Of a stretch of 64,000 nucleotides of DNA, positions 28,339 through 42,001 are shown one piece after another. Source of the stretch: Hydractinia symbiolongicarpus (Eukaryota > Cnidaria > Hydrozoa > Anthoathecata > Hydractiniidae); the NCBI RefSeq assembly GCF_029227915.1, contig NC_079883.1, positions 17,734,001-17,798,000 of the forward strand, read 5' to 3'. Both the position numbers and the translations under genes were made by a program. The notes beneath the pieces are model-generated. The model was not told the origin of the DNA and searched no databases. It worked only from the letters and a program-made list of their open reading frames with translations. Each line of letters opens with the position of its first letter. The stretch's first letter is position 1.

Positions 28339-29741
28339 CATTTTACAGTCGTTAAACGCATGTACTCGTAGTTAACGGTGTTATAACGCCATGGCGCAAC
28401 GGAAAACGACTTGGGACGTCGTAGTCCATTAAGAGGGGAATGATTAGACCAATGGTAAACTGCGCAGGCACGTGGAACAACGTGATTTGTGTATACGGAC
28501 TTTAATAGGCCGCAAAAGGCCATATTACAGCCTTTAGGGGCCTGTACACTTGGTTGACGGTGTTGTAAAGCCGTGGCGCAATGGAAAACAACTTGGGACT
28601 TCGTAGTCCTTTGAGAGTGGAAGGATAAGACCAATGATAACCTGCGCAGGCACGTGCAACCACGTGATATACGTGTAAGGCCTTTATTAGTGTACAAGAG
28701 GCTATATTACAGCCCTTAGGGGCTTGTACGTGTGGCTGACGCTGTTATAAAGCCATGGCGCAATGGAAAACTACTTGGGACGTCGTAGTTCATTGAGAGT
28801 GGAAGGAGAAGACCAATGGTAACCTGCGCAGGCACGTGCAACCACGTGATATACGTGTAAGGCCTTTAATAGGCTGCAAGAGGCCATATTACAGTCGTTA
28901 GACGTATGTACTTGTAGTTAACGTTGTTATAACGCCATGGCGCAATGGAAAACGACTTGTGACGTCGTAGTCCATTGAGAGTGGAAGGATTAGACCAATG
29001 GTAACCTGCGCAGGCACGTGGAACAACGTGATTTATGTATACGGACTTTATTAGGCCGCAAAAGGCCATATTACAGCCTTTAGGGGCTTGTACACGTGTT
29101 TGACTGTGTTGTAAAGCCGTGGCGCTATGGAAAACAACTTGGGACTTCGTAGTCCATTGAGAGGGGAAGGATTAGACAAATGGTAACCTGCGCAGGAACG
29201 TGCAACCACGTGATATACGTGTAAGGCCTTTATTAGGCTCCAAGAGGCCATTTTACAGTCGTTAGACGCATGTACTTGTAGTTAACGGTGTTATAACGCC
29301 ATGGCGCAATGGAAAACGACTTGTGACGTCGTAGTCCATTGAGAGTACATGGACTAGTCCGATCGTAACTTGGGCAGGCACGTGGAACTACGTGATTTAT
29401 GTGTGCGGCCTCTGTTAGGCAGCAAAAGGCCATACTATAGCCTTTAGAGGCCTGTACACGTGGCTGACTGTGTTATAAAGCCATGGCGCAATGGAAAACC
29501 GCTTGGGACGTCGTAGTGCATTGAGAGTGGAAGGATTACACCAATGCTAACCTGTGCAGGCACGTGCAACCACTTGATATACGTGTAAGGTCTTTATTAG
29601 GCTGCAAGAGGCCATACTACAGTCGTTAGACGCATCTACTCGTAGTTAACGGTGTTATAACGCCATGGCGCAACGGAAAACGACTTGGGACGTCGTAGTC
29701 CATTGAGAGGGGAAGGATTAGACCAATGGTAACCTGCGCAG

Positions 29742-30729
29742 GAACGTGCAACCACGTGATATACGTGTAAGGCTTTTATTAGGGTACAAGAGGCTATATT
29801 ACAGCCGTTAGGGGCCTGTGCGCGTGGCTGACGCTGTTATAAAGCTATGGCGCAATGGAAAACAACTTGGGACGTCGTAGTCCATTGAGAGTGGAAGGAT
29901 AAGACCAATGCTATACTGCGCAGGCACGTGGAACAACGTGATTTATGTATACGGACTTTATTAGGGCGCAAAAGGCCATATTACAGCCTTTAGGGGCCTG
30001 TACACGTGGTTGACGGTCTTATAACGCCGTGGCGCTATGGAAAACAACTTGGGACGTCGTAGTCCATTGAGAGGGGAAGGATTAGACCAATGATAACCTG
30101 CGCAGGAACGTGCAACCACGTGATATACGTGTAAGGCCTTTATTAGGGTACAAGAGGCTATATTACAGCCGTTAGGGGCCTGTGCGCGTGGCTGACGCTG
30201 TTATAAAGCTATGGCGCAATGGAAAACAACTTGGGACGTTGTAGTCCATTGAGAGTGGAAGGATAAGACCAATGGTAAACTGCGCAGGAACGTGCAACCA
30301 CGTGATATACGTGTAAGGCCTTTATTAGGGTACAAGAGGCTATATTACAGCCGTTAGGGGCCTGTGCGCGTGGCTGACGCTGTTATAAAGCTATGGCGCA
30401 ATGGAAAACAACTTGGGACGTCGTAGTCCATTGAGAGTGGAAGGATAAGACCAATGCTATACTGCGCAGGCACGTGGAACAACGTGATTTATGTATACGG
30501 ATTTTATTAGGGCGCAAAAGGCCATATTACAGCCTTTAGGGGCCTGTACACGTGGTTGACGGTCTTATAACGCCGTGGCGCTATGGAAAACAACTTGGGA
30601 CGTCGTAGTCCATTGAGAGGGGAAGGATTAGACCAATGATAACCTGCGCAGGAACGTGCAACCACGTGATATACGTGTAAGGCCTTTATTAGGGTACAAG
30701 AGGCTATATTACAGCCGTTAGGGGCCTGT
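29742..30729 (+). repeat. Internal three-monomer (546 bp) tandem duplication
   Basis: The stretch 29742-30183 matches 30288-30729 at an offset of 546 bp (exactly three monomers) with about two substitutions. One is GGACTTTATT against GGATTTTATT. The rare variant CAATGCTATACTGCG occurs at 29911 and 30457. The same duplication is present in the second 10,462 bp copy, so it predates that event. The older block at 11.1-11.7 kb lacks these extra monomers. Confidence 0.82.
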
Positions 30730-31432
30730 ACACGTGGTTGACGGTCTTATAACGCCGTGGCGCTATGGAAAACAACTTGGGACGTCGTAGTCCATTGAGA
30801 GTGGAAGGATAAGACCAATGCTAACCTGCGCAGGCAAGTGCAACCACGTGATATGCGTGTAAGGCCTTTATTAGGCTGCAAGAGGTCATATTACAGTCGT
30901 TAGACGCATGTACTTGTAGTTAACGGTGTTATAACGCCATGGCGCAATGGAAAACGACTTGTGACGTCGTAGTCCATTGAGAGTGGAAGGATTAGACCAA
31001 TGGTAACCTGCGCAGGCACGTGGAACAACGTGATTCATGTATGCGGACTTTATTAGGCCGCAAAAGGCCATATTACAGCCTTTAGTGGCCTGTACACGTG
31101 TTTGACGGTGTTGTAAAGCCGTGGCGCTATGGAAAACAACTTGGGACTTCGTAGTCCTTTGAGAGTGGAAGGATAAGACCAATGATAACCTGCGCAGGCA
31201 TGTGCAACCACGTGATATACGTGTAAGGCCCTTACTAGTGTACAAGAGGCTATATTACAGCCCTTAGGGGCTTGTACGTGTGACTGACGCTGTTATAAAG
31301 CCATGACGCAATGAAAAACTACTTGGGACGTCGTAGTTCATTGAGAGTGGAAGGAGAAGAGTAATGGTAACCTGCGCAGGCACGTGCAACCACGTGATAA
31401 ATGTGTAAGGCCTTTATTAGGCTGCAAGATGT

Positions 31433-31539
31433 CATATTACAGTCGTTAGACGCATGTACTTGTAGTTAACGGTGTTATAACGCCATGGCGCAATGGAAAA
31501 CAACTTGGGACGTCGTAGTCCATTGAGAGTGCAAAAGGC
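31433..31539 (+). repeat. Truncated 107 bp monomer, copy 5
   Basis: Same join (GAGAGTG to CAAAAGGCC at about 31530) and same following marker GTTAAACGCATG. The equivalent monomer in the older block near 12.4 kb is a full 182 bp unit. Confidence 0.92.
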
Positions 31540-32629
31540 CATATTACAGTCGTTAAACGCATGTACTCGTAGTTAACGGTGTTATAACGCCATGGCGCAA
31601 CGGAAAACGACTTAGGACGTCGTAGTCCATTAAGAGGGGAATGATTAGACCAATTGTAACCTGTGCAGGCACGTGGAACAACGTGATTTATGTATACGGA
31701 CTTTATTAGGCCGCAAAAGGCCATATTACAGCCTTTAGGGGCCTGTACACGTGTTTGACGGTGTTGTAAAGCCGTGGCGCTATGGAAAACAACTTGGGAC
31801 TTCGTAGTCCTTTGAGAGTGGAAGGACAAGACCAATGATAACCTGCGCAGGCACGTACAACCACGTGATATACGTGTAAGGCCTTTATTAGTGTAGAAGA
31901 GGCTATATCAGCCCCTAGGGGCTTGTACGTGTGGCTGACGCTGTTATAACGCCATGGCGTAACGGAAAACGACTTGGGACGTCGTAGTCCATTGAGAGGG
32001 GAAGGATTAGACCAATAGTAACCTGCGCAGGCACGTAGAACAACGCAAATTAGGTGTACGGCCTTTATTAGGCTGCAAAAGGTCATATTACAGCCTTTAG
32101 AGACCTGTAACCGTGGTTAACGGTGTTATAAAACTGTGGCGCAATTGCAAACAACTTGGGACGTCGTAGTCTATTGAGAGTACATGGACTAGTCCAATCG
32201 TAACTTGCGCAGGCACGTGGATCTACGTGATTTATGTGTACGGCCTCTATTAGGCAGCAAAAGGCCATGCTATAGACGTTAGAGGCCTGTACACGTGGCT
32301 GACTGTGTTATAAAGCCGTGTCGCAATGGAAAACCACTTGGGACATCGTAGTCCTATGAGAGTGGAAGGATTACACCAATGCTAACCTGTGCAGGCACGT
32401 GAAACCACGTGATATACGTGTAAGGCCTTTATTAGGCTGCAAGAGGCCATATTGCAGTCGTTAGACGCATGTACTCGTAGTTAACGGTGTTATAACGCCA
32501 TGGCGCAATGGAAAACGACTTGGGACGTCGTAGTCCATTGAGAGTGGAAGGATAAGACCAATGGTAACCTGCGCAGGCACGTGGAACAACGTGATTTATG
32601 TATACGGACTTTATTAGGCTGCAAAAGGT

Positions 32630-32697
32630 CATATTACAGCCTTTAGAGACCTGTACACGTGATATATGTGTAAGGCCTTTATTAGGCTGCAAGAGGC
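32630..32697 (+). repeat. 68 bp junction monomer at CACGTG
   Basis: The boundary between the two 10,462 bp units fuses the left part of one monomer (ending CCTGTA) to the right part of another (ATATATGTGTAAGG) through a shared CACGTG at 32656-32661. The outer parent sites read GCAACCACGTGATATATG (22194) and CCTGTACACGTGGTTG (43118). They match over exactly those six bases and mismatch on both sides. The two CACGTG sites sit about 114 bp apart in the monomer, so the join is out of register. Confidence 0.95.
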
Positions 32698-35600
32698 GAT
32701 ACTACAGTCGTTACACGCATGTACTCGTAGTTAACGGTGTTATAACGCCATGGCGTAACGGAAAACGACTTGGAACGTCGTAGTCCATTGAGAGGTAAAG
32801 GATTAGACCAATGGTAACCTGCGCAGGCACGTGCAACCACGTGATATACGTGTAAGGCCTTTATTAGGGTACAAGAGGCTATATTACAGCCCTTAGGGGC
32901 CTGTACCTGTAATTGACGGCGTTATAACACCATGACACAATGGTAAACAACTTGGAACGTCGTAGTCCATTGAGAGTGGAAGGATTAGAGGAATAGTAAC
33001 CTGCGCAGGCACGTGGAACAACGCAAATTGGGTGTACGGCCTTTATTAGCCTGCAAAAGGTCATATTACAGCCTTTAGAGACCTGTACACGTGGTTGACG
33101 GTGTTATAAAGCTGTGGCGCAATTGCAAACAACTTGGGACGTCTTAGTCCATTGAGAGTGGAAAGATTAGTCCGATCGTAACTTGCGCAGGCACGTGGAA
33201 CAACGTGATTTATGTATACGGACTTTAATAGGCGGCAAAAGGCCATATTACAGCCTTTAGGGGCCTGTACTCTTGGTTGACGGTGTTGTAAAGCCGTGGC
33301 GCTATGGAAAACAACTTGGGACATCGTAGTCCATTGAGAGTGGAGGGATAAGACCAATGCTAACCTGCGCAGGCACGCGCAACCACGTGATATACGTGTA
33401 AGGCCTTTATTAGGCTGCAAGAGGCGATATTACAGTCGTTAGACGCATGTACCCGTAGTTAACGGTGTTATAACGCCATGGCGCAATGGAAAACAACTTG
33501 GGACGTTGTAGTCCATTGAGAGTGGAAGGATTAGACCAATAGTAACCTGCGCAGGCACGTAGAACAACGCAAATTAGGTGTACGGCCTTTATTAGGCTGC
33601 AAAAGGTCATATTACAGCCTTTAGAGACCTGTAACCGTGGTTAACGGTGTTATAAAACTGTGGCGCAATTGCAAACAACTTGGGACGTCGTAGTCTATTG
33701 AGAGTACATGGACTAGTCCGATCGTAACTTGCGCAGGCACGTGGATCTACGTGATTTATGTGTACGGCCTCTATTAGGCAGCAAAAGGCCATGCTATAGA
33801 CGTTAGAGGCCTGTACACGTGGCTAACTGTGTTATAAAGCCGTGTCGCAATGGAAAACCACTTGGGACATCGTAGTCCATTGAGAGTGGAAGGATTACAC
33901 CAATGCTAACCTGTGCAGGCACGTGAAACCACGTGATATACGTGTAAGGCCTTTATTAGGCTGCAAGAGGCCATATTGCAGTCGTTAGACGCATGTACTT
34001 GTAGTTAACGGTGTTATAACGCCATGGCGCAATGGAAAACGACTTGTGACGTCGTAGTCCATTGAGAGTGGAAGCATAAGACCAATGGTAACCTGCGCAG
34101 GCACGTGCAACCACGTGATATACGTATAAGGCCTTTATTAGGGTACAAGAGGCTATATTACAGCCCTTAGGGGCCTGTACCTGCAATTGACGGCGTTATA
34201 ACGCCATGACACAATGGTAAACAACTTGGAACGTCGTAGTCCATTGAGAGTGGAAGGATTAGACGAATAGTAACCTGCGCAGGCACGTGGAACAACGCGA
34301 ATTGGGTGTACGGCCTTTATTAGGCTGCAAAAGGTCATATTACAGCCTTTAGAGACCTGTACACGTGGTTGACGGTGTTATAAAGCTGTGGCGCAATTGC
34401 AAACAACTTGGGACGTCTTAGTCCATTGAGAGTGGAAAGATTAGTCCGATCGTAACTTGCGTAGGCACGTGGAACAACGTGATTTATGTGTACGGCCTCT
34501 ATTATGCAGCAAAAGGCCATACTATAAACCTTTAGAGGCATGTACACGTGGCTGACTGTGTTATAAAGCCATGGCGCAATGGAAAACAACTTGGGACTTC
34601 GTAGTCCTTTGAGAGTGGAAGGATAAGACCAATGATAACCTGCGCAGGCACGTGCAACCACGTGATATACGTGTAAGGCCCGTATTAGTGTACAAGAGGC
34701 TATATTACAGCCCTTAGGGGCTTGTACGTGTGGCTGACGCTGTTATAAAGCCATGGCGCAATGAAAAAGTACTTGGAACGTCGTAGTTCATTGAGAGTGG
34801 AAGGAGAAGACTAATGGTAACCTGCGCAGGCACGTGCAACCACGTGATATATGTGTAAGGCCTTTATTAGGCTGCAAAAGGCCATATTACAGTCGTTAGA
34901 CGCATGTACCCGTAGTTAACGGTGTTATAACGCCATGGCGCAATGGAAAACAACTTGGGACGTCGTAGTCCATTGAGAGTGGAAGGATAAGACCAATGGT
35001 AACCTGCGCAGGCACGTGCAACCACGTGATATACGTGTAAGGCCTTTATTAGGGTACAAGAGGCTATATTACAGCCCTTAGGGGCCTGTACCTGTAATTG
35101 ACGGCGTTATAACGCCATGACACAATGGTAAACAACTTGGAACGTCGTAGTCCATTGAGAGTGGAAGGATTAGAGGAATAGTAACCTGCCCAGGCACGTG
35201 GAACAACGCAAATTGGGTGTACGGCCTTTATTAGGCTGCAAAAGGTCATATTACAGCCTTTAGTGACCTGTACACGTGGTTGACGGTGTTATAAAGCTGT
35301 GGCGCAATTGCAAACAACTTGGGACGTCTTAGTCCATTGAGAGTGGAAAGATTAGTCCGATCGTAACTTGCGCAGGCACGTGGAACAACGTGATTTATGT
35401 GTACGGCCTCTATTATGCAGCAAAAGGCCATACTATAAACCTTTAGAGGCATGTACACGTGGCTGACTGTGTTATAAAGCCATGGCGCAATGGAAAACAA
35501 CTTGGGACTTCGTAGTCCTTTGAGAGTGGAAGGATAAGACCAATGATAACCTGCGCAGGCACGTGCAACCACGTGATATACGTGTAAGGCCTTTATTAGG

Positions 35601-38600
35601 CTGCAAGAGGCCATATTACAGTCGTTAGACGCATGTACTTGTAGTTAACGGTGTTATAACGCCATGGCGCAATTGCAAACGACTTGGGACGTCGTAGTCC
35701 ATTGAGAGGGGAATGATTAGACCAATGGTAACCTGCGCAGGCACGTGGAACCACGTGATATACGTGCAAGGTCTTTATTAGGGTGCAAGAGGCTATATTA
35801 CAGCCCTTAGGGGACTGTGCGCGTGGCTGACGCTGTTATAAAGCCATGGCGCATTTGCAAACAACTTGGGACGTCGTAGTCCATTGAGAGTACATGGACT
35901 AGTCCGATCGTAACTTGGGCAGGCACGTGGAACTACGTGATTTATGTGTGCGGCCTCTATTAGGCACCAAAAGGCCATACTATAACCTTTAGAGGCCTGT
36001 ACACGTGTTTGACGGTGTTGTAAAGCCGTGGCGCTATGGAAAACAACTTGGGACTTCGTAGTCCTTTGAGAGTGGAAGGACAAGACCAATGATAACCTGC
36101 GCAGGCACGTGGAACCACGTGATATACGTGTAAGGCCTTTATTAGTGTACAAGAGGCTATATCAGCCCTTAGGGGCTTGTACGTGTGGCTGACGCTGTTA
36201 TAAAGCCATGGCGCAATGGAAAACTACTTGGGACGTCGTAGTTCATTGAGAGTGGAAGGAGAAGACTAATGGTAACCTGCGCAAGCACGTGCAACCACGT
36301 GATATATGTGTAAGGCCTTTATTAGGCTGCAAGTGGCGATACTACAGTCGTTAGACGCTTGTACTTGTAGTTAACGGTGTTATAACGCCATGGCGTAACG
36401 GAAAACGACTTGGGACGTCGTAGTCCATTGAGAGGTAAAGGATTAGGCCAATGGTAACCTGCGCAGGAACGTGCAACCACGTGATATACGTGTAAGGCCT
36501 TAATTAGTGTACAAGAGGCTATATCAGCCCTTAGGGGCCTGTACACGTGGCTGACGCTGTTATAAAGCCATCGCGCATTAGAAAACCACTTGGGACGTCG
36601 TAGTTCATTGAGAGTGGAAGGATTATACCAATGGTAACCTGCGCAGGCATGTGGAACAACGTGATTTATGTGTACGGACTTTATTAAGCCGCAAAAGGCC
36701 ATATTACAGCCTTTAGGGGCCTGTACACGTGGTTGACGGTCTTATAACGCCGTGGCGCTATGGAAAACAACTTGGGACGTCGTAGTCCATTGAGAGTGGA
36801 AGGATAAGACCAATGGTAACCTGCGAAGGCACGTGGAACAACGTGATTTATGTATACGGACTTTATTAGGGCGCAAAAGGCCATATTACAGACTTTAGAG
36901 ACCTGTACACGTGGTTAACGGTGTTATAAAGCTGTGGCGCAATTGCAAACAACTTGGGACGTCGCAGTCTATTGAGAGTACATGGACTAGTCCGATCGTA
37001 ACTTGTGCAGGCACGTGGATCTACGTGATTTATGTATACGGACTTTATTAGGCAGCAAAATGCCATATTACAGCCTTTAGGGGGCTGTACACGTGGTTGA
37101 CGGTCTTATAACGCCGTGGCGCTATGGAAAACCACTTGGGACGTCGTAGTCCAATGAGAGTGGAAGGATAAGACCAATGCTAACTTGCGCAGGCACGTGC
37201 AACCACGTGATATACGTGTAAGGCCTTTATTAGGCTGCAAGAGGCCATATTACAGTCGTTAGACGCATGTACTTGTAGTTAACGGTGTTATAACGCCATG
37301 GCGCAATGGAAAACGACTTGTGAAGTCGTAGTCCATTGAGAGTGGAAGGATTAGACAAATGGTAACCTGCGCAGGCACGTGGAACAACGTGATTTATGTA
37401 TACGGACTTTATTAGGCCGCAAAAGGCCATATTACAGCCTTTAAAGGCTTGTACACGTGTTTGACGGTGTTGTAAAGCCGTGGCGCTATGGAAAACAACT
37501 TAGGACTTCGTAGTCCTTTGAGAGTGGAAGGATAAGACCAATGATAACCTGCTCAGGCACGTGCAACCACGTGATATACGTGTAGGGCCTTTATTAGTGT
37601 AAAAGAGGCTATATTACAGCCCTTAGGGGCTTATACGTGTGGTTGACGCTGTTATAAAGCCATGGCGCAATGAAAAACTACTTGGGACGTCGTAGTTCAT
37701 TGAGAGCGGAAGGATAAGACCAATGGTAACCTGCGCAGGCACGTGGAACCACGTGATATACGTGTAAGGCCTTTATTAGGCTGCAAGAGGCAGCCTTTAG
37801 GGGCCTGTACACGTGGTTGACGGTGTTGTGAAGCCGTGGCCCTATGGAAAACAACTTGGGACGTCGTAGTCGATTGAGCGCGGAAGGATAAGACCAATGA
37901 TAACCTGCGCAGGAACGGGCAACCACGTGATATACGTGTAAGGCCTTTATTAGGGTACAAGAGGCTATATTACAGCCCTTAGGGGCCTGTGCGCGTGGCT
38001 GACGCTGTTATAAAGCCATGGCGCAATTGCAAACAACTTGGGACGTCGTAGTCCATTGAGAGTACATGGACTAGTCCGATCGTAACTTGGGCAGGCACGT
38101 GGAACTACGTGATTTATGTGTGCGGCCTCTATTAGGCAGCAAAAGGCCATACTATAGCCTTTAGAGGCCTGTACACGTGGCTGACTGTGTTATAAAGCCA
38201 TGGCGCAATGGAAAACCACTTGGGACGTCGTAGTTCATTGAGAGTGGAAGGAGAAGACTAATGGTAACCTGCGCAGGCACCTGCAACCACGTGATATATG
38301 TGTAAGGCCTTTATTAGGCTGCAAAAGGCCATATTACAGTCGTTAGACGCATGTACCCGTAGTTAACGGTGTTATAACGCCATGGCGCAATGGAAAACAA
38401 CTTGGGACGTCGTAGTCCATTGAGAGTGGAAGGATAAGACCAATGGTAACCTGCGCAGGCACGTGCAACCACGTGATATACGTGTAAGGCCTTTATTAGG
38501 GTACAAGAGGCTATATTGCAGCCCTTAGGGGCCTGTACCTGTAATTGACGGCGTTATAACGCCATGACACAATGGTAAACAACTTGGAACGTCGTAGTCC

Positions 38601-38693
38601 ATTGAGAGGGGAAGGATTAGACCAATGGTAACCTGCGCAGGAACGTGCAACCACGTGATATACGTGTAAGGCCTTTATTAGGCTGCAAGAGGC

Positions 38694-38800
38694 CATTTTA
38701 CAGTCGTTAGACGCATGTACTTGTAGTTAACGGTGTTATAACGCCATGGCGCAATGGAAAACGACTTGGGACGTCGTAGTCCATTGAGAGTGCAAGAGGC
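38694..38800 (+). repeat. Truncated 107 bp monomer, copy 6
   Basis: Copy 4 repeated by the 10,462 bp duplication. Confidence 0.92.
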
Positions 38801-41800
38801 CATTTTACAGTCGTTAAACGCATGTACTCGTAGTTAACGGTGTTATAACGCCATGGCGCAACGGAAAACGACTTGGGACGTCGTAGTCCATTAAGAGGGG
38901 AATGATTAGACCAATGGTAAACTGCGCAGGCACGTGGAACAACGTGATTTGTGTATACGGACTTTAATAGGCCGCAAAAGGCCATATTACAGCCTTTAGG
39001 GGCCTGTACACTTGGTTGACGGTGTTGTAAAGCCGTGGCGCAATGGAAAACAACTTGGGACTTCGTAGTCCTTTGAGAGTGGAAGGATAAGACCAATGAT
39101 AACCTGCGCAGGCACGTGCAACCACGTGATATACGTGTAAGGCCTTTATTAGTGTACAAGAGGCTATATTACAGCCCTTAGGGGCTTGTACGTGTGGCTG
39201 ACGCTGTTATAAAGCCATGGCGCAATGGAAAACTACTTGGGACGTCGTAGTTCATTGAGAGTGGAAGGAGAAGACCAATGGTAACCTGCGCAGGCACGTG
39301 CAACCACGTGATATACGTGTAAGGCCTTTAATAGGCTGCAAGAGGCCATATTACAGTCGTTAGACGTATGTACTTGTAGTTAACGTTGTTATAACGCCAT
39401 GGCGCAATGGAAAACGACTTGTGACGTCGTAGTCCATTGAGAGTGGAAGGATTAGACCAATGGTAACCTGCGCAGGCACGTGGAACAACGTGATTTATGT
39501 ATACGGACTTTATTAGGCCGCAAAAGGCCATATTACAGCCTTTAGGGGCTTGTACACGTGTTTGACTGTGTTGTAAAGCCGTGGCGCTATGGAAAACAAC
39601 TTGGGACTTCGTAGTCCATTGAGAGGGGAAGGATTAGACAAATGGTAACCTGCGCAGGAACGTGCAACCACGTGATATACGTGTAAGGCCTTTATTAGGC
39701 TCCAAGAGGCCATTTTACAGTCGTTAGACGCATGTACTTGTAGTTAACGGTGTTATAACGCCATGGCGCAATGGAAAACGACTTGTGACGTCGTAGTCCA
39801 TTGAGAGTACATGGACTAGTCCGATCGTAACTTGGGCAGGCACGTGGAACTACGTGATTTATGTGTGCGGCCTCTGTTAGGCAGCAAAAGGCCATACTAT
39901 AGCCTTTAGAGGCCTGTACACGTGGCTGACTGTGTTATAAAGCCATGGCGCAATGGAAAACCGCTTGGGACGTCGTAGTGCATTGAGAGTGGAAGGATTA
40001 CACCAATGCTAACCTGTGCAGGCACGTGCAACCACTTGATATACGTGTAAGGTCTTTATTAGGCTGCAAGAGGCCATACTACAGTCGTTAGACGCATCTA
40101 CTCGTAGTTAACGGTGTTATAACGCCATGGCGCAACGGAAAACGACTTGGGACGTCGTAGTCCATTGAGAGGGGAAGGATTAGACCAATGGTAACCTGCG
40201 CAGGAACGTGCAACCACGTGATATACGTGTAAGGCTTTTATTAGGGTACAAGAGGCTATATTACAGCCGTTAGGGGCCTGTGCGCGTGGCTGACGCTGTT
40301 ATAAAGCTATGGCGCAATGGAAAACAACTTGGGACGTCGTAGTCCATTGAGAGTGGAAGGATAAGACCAATGCTATACTGCGCAGGCACGTGGAACAACG
40401 TGATTTATGTATACGGACTTTATTAGGGCGCAAAAGGCCATATTACAGCCTTTAGGGGCCTGTACACGTGGTTGACGGTCTTATAACGCCGTGGCGCTAT
40501 GGAAAACAACTTGGGACGTCGTAGTCCATTGAGAGGGGAAGGATTAGACCAATGATAACCTGCGCAGGAACGTGCAACCACGTGATATACGTGTAAGGCC
40601 TTTATTAGGGTACAAGAGGCTATATTACAGCCGTTAGGGGCCTGTGCGCGTGGCTGACGCTGTTATAAAGCTATGGCGCAATGGAAAACAACTTGGGACG
40701 TTGTAGTCCATTGAGAGTGGAAGGATAAGACCAATGGTAAACTGCGCAGGAACGTGCAACCACGTGATATACGTGTAAGGCCTTTATTAGGGTACAAGAG
40801 GCTATATTACAGCCGTTAGGGGCCTGTGCGCGTGGCTGACGCTGTTATAAAGCTATGGCGCAATGGAAAACAACTTGGGACGTCGTAGTCCATTGAGAGT
40901 GGAAGGATAAGACCAATGCTATACTGCGCAGGCACGTGGAACAACGTGATTTATGTATACGGATTTTATTAGGGCGCAAAAGGCCATATTACAGCCTTTA
41001 GGGGCCTGTACACGTGGTTGACGGTCTTATAACGCCGTGGCGCTATGGAAAACAACTTGGGACGTCGTAGTCCATTGAGAGGGGAAGGATTAGACCAATG
41101 ATAACCTGCGCAGGAACGTGCAACCACGTGATATACGTGTAAGGCCTTTATTAGGGTACAAGAGGCTATATTACAGCCGTTAGGGGCCTGTACACGTGGT
41201 TGACGGTCTTATAACGCCGTGGCGCTATGGAAAACAACTTGGGACGTCGTAGTCCATTGAGAGTGGAAGGATAAGACCAATGCTAACCTGCGCAGGCAAG
41301 TGCAACCACGTGATATGCGTGTAAGGCCTTTATTAGGCTGCAAGAGGTCATATTACAGTCGTTAGACGCATGTACTTGTAGTTAACGGTGTTATAACGCC
41401 ATGGCGCAATGGAAAACGACTTGTGACGTCGTAGTCCATTGAGAGTGGAAGGATTAGACCAATGGTAACCTGCGCAGGCACGTGGAACAACGTGATTCAT
41501 GTATGCGGACTTTATTAGGCCGCAAAAGGCCATATTACAGCCTTTAGTGGCCTGTACACGTGTTTGACGGTGTTGTAAAGCCGTGGCGCTATGGAAAACA
41601 ACTTGGGACTTCGTAGTCCTTTGAGAGTGGAAGGATAAGACCAATGATAACCTGCGCAGGCATGTGCAACCACGTGATATACGTGTAAGGCCCTTACTAG
41701 TGTACAAGAGGCTATATTACAGCCCTTAGGGGCTTGTACGTGTGACTGACGCTGTTATAAAGCCATGACGCAATGAAAAACTACTTGGGACGTCGTAGTT

Positions 41801-41894
41801 CATTGAGAGTGGAAGGAGAAGAGTAATGGTAACCTGCGCAGGCACGTGCAACCACGTGATAAATGTGTAAGGCCTTTATTAGGCTGCAAGATGT

Positions 41895-42001
41895 CATATT
41901 ACAGTCGTTAGACGCATGTACTTGTAGTTAACGGTGTTATAACGCCATGGCGCAATGGAAAACAACTTGGGACGTCGTAGTCCATTGAGAGTGCAAAAGG
42001 C
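41895..42001 (+). repeat. Truncated 107 bp monomer, copy 7
   Basis: Copy 5 repeated by the 10,462 bp duplication. Confidence 0.92.

Larger units (their letters stand above)
22194..32655 (+). repeat. 10,462 bp tandem duplication, copy 1
   Basis: Every landmark in this segment recurs exactly 10,462 bp downstream. Rare private markers are shared, such as AACCTGCCCAGG (24722/35184), AAAGCCATCGCGCATTAG (26102/36564), GACGCATCTACTCG (29633/40095) and GTCCTATGAGAG (32351/42813). No substitution or indel was seen in the lines and translations compared. The unit starts at the CACGTG of GCAACCACGTGATATATG (22194-22199). It contains two 107 bp truncated monomers and, near 29.74-30.73 kb, an internal three-monomer (546 bp) duplication. 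Confidence 0.96.

Noticed and set aside
32598-32783. Single plus-strand ORF of 61 codons
   Set aside because: It exists only because the CACGTG junction at 32656 joins two frames out of register. The matching place at the end of the second copy (about 43060) lacks it.
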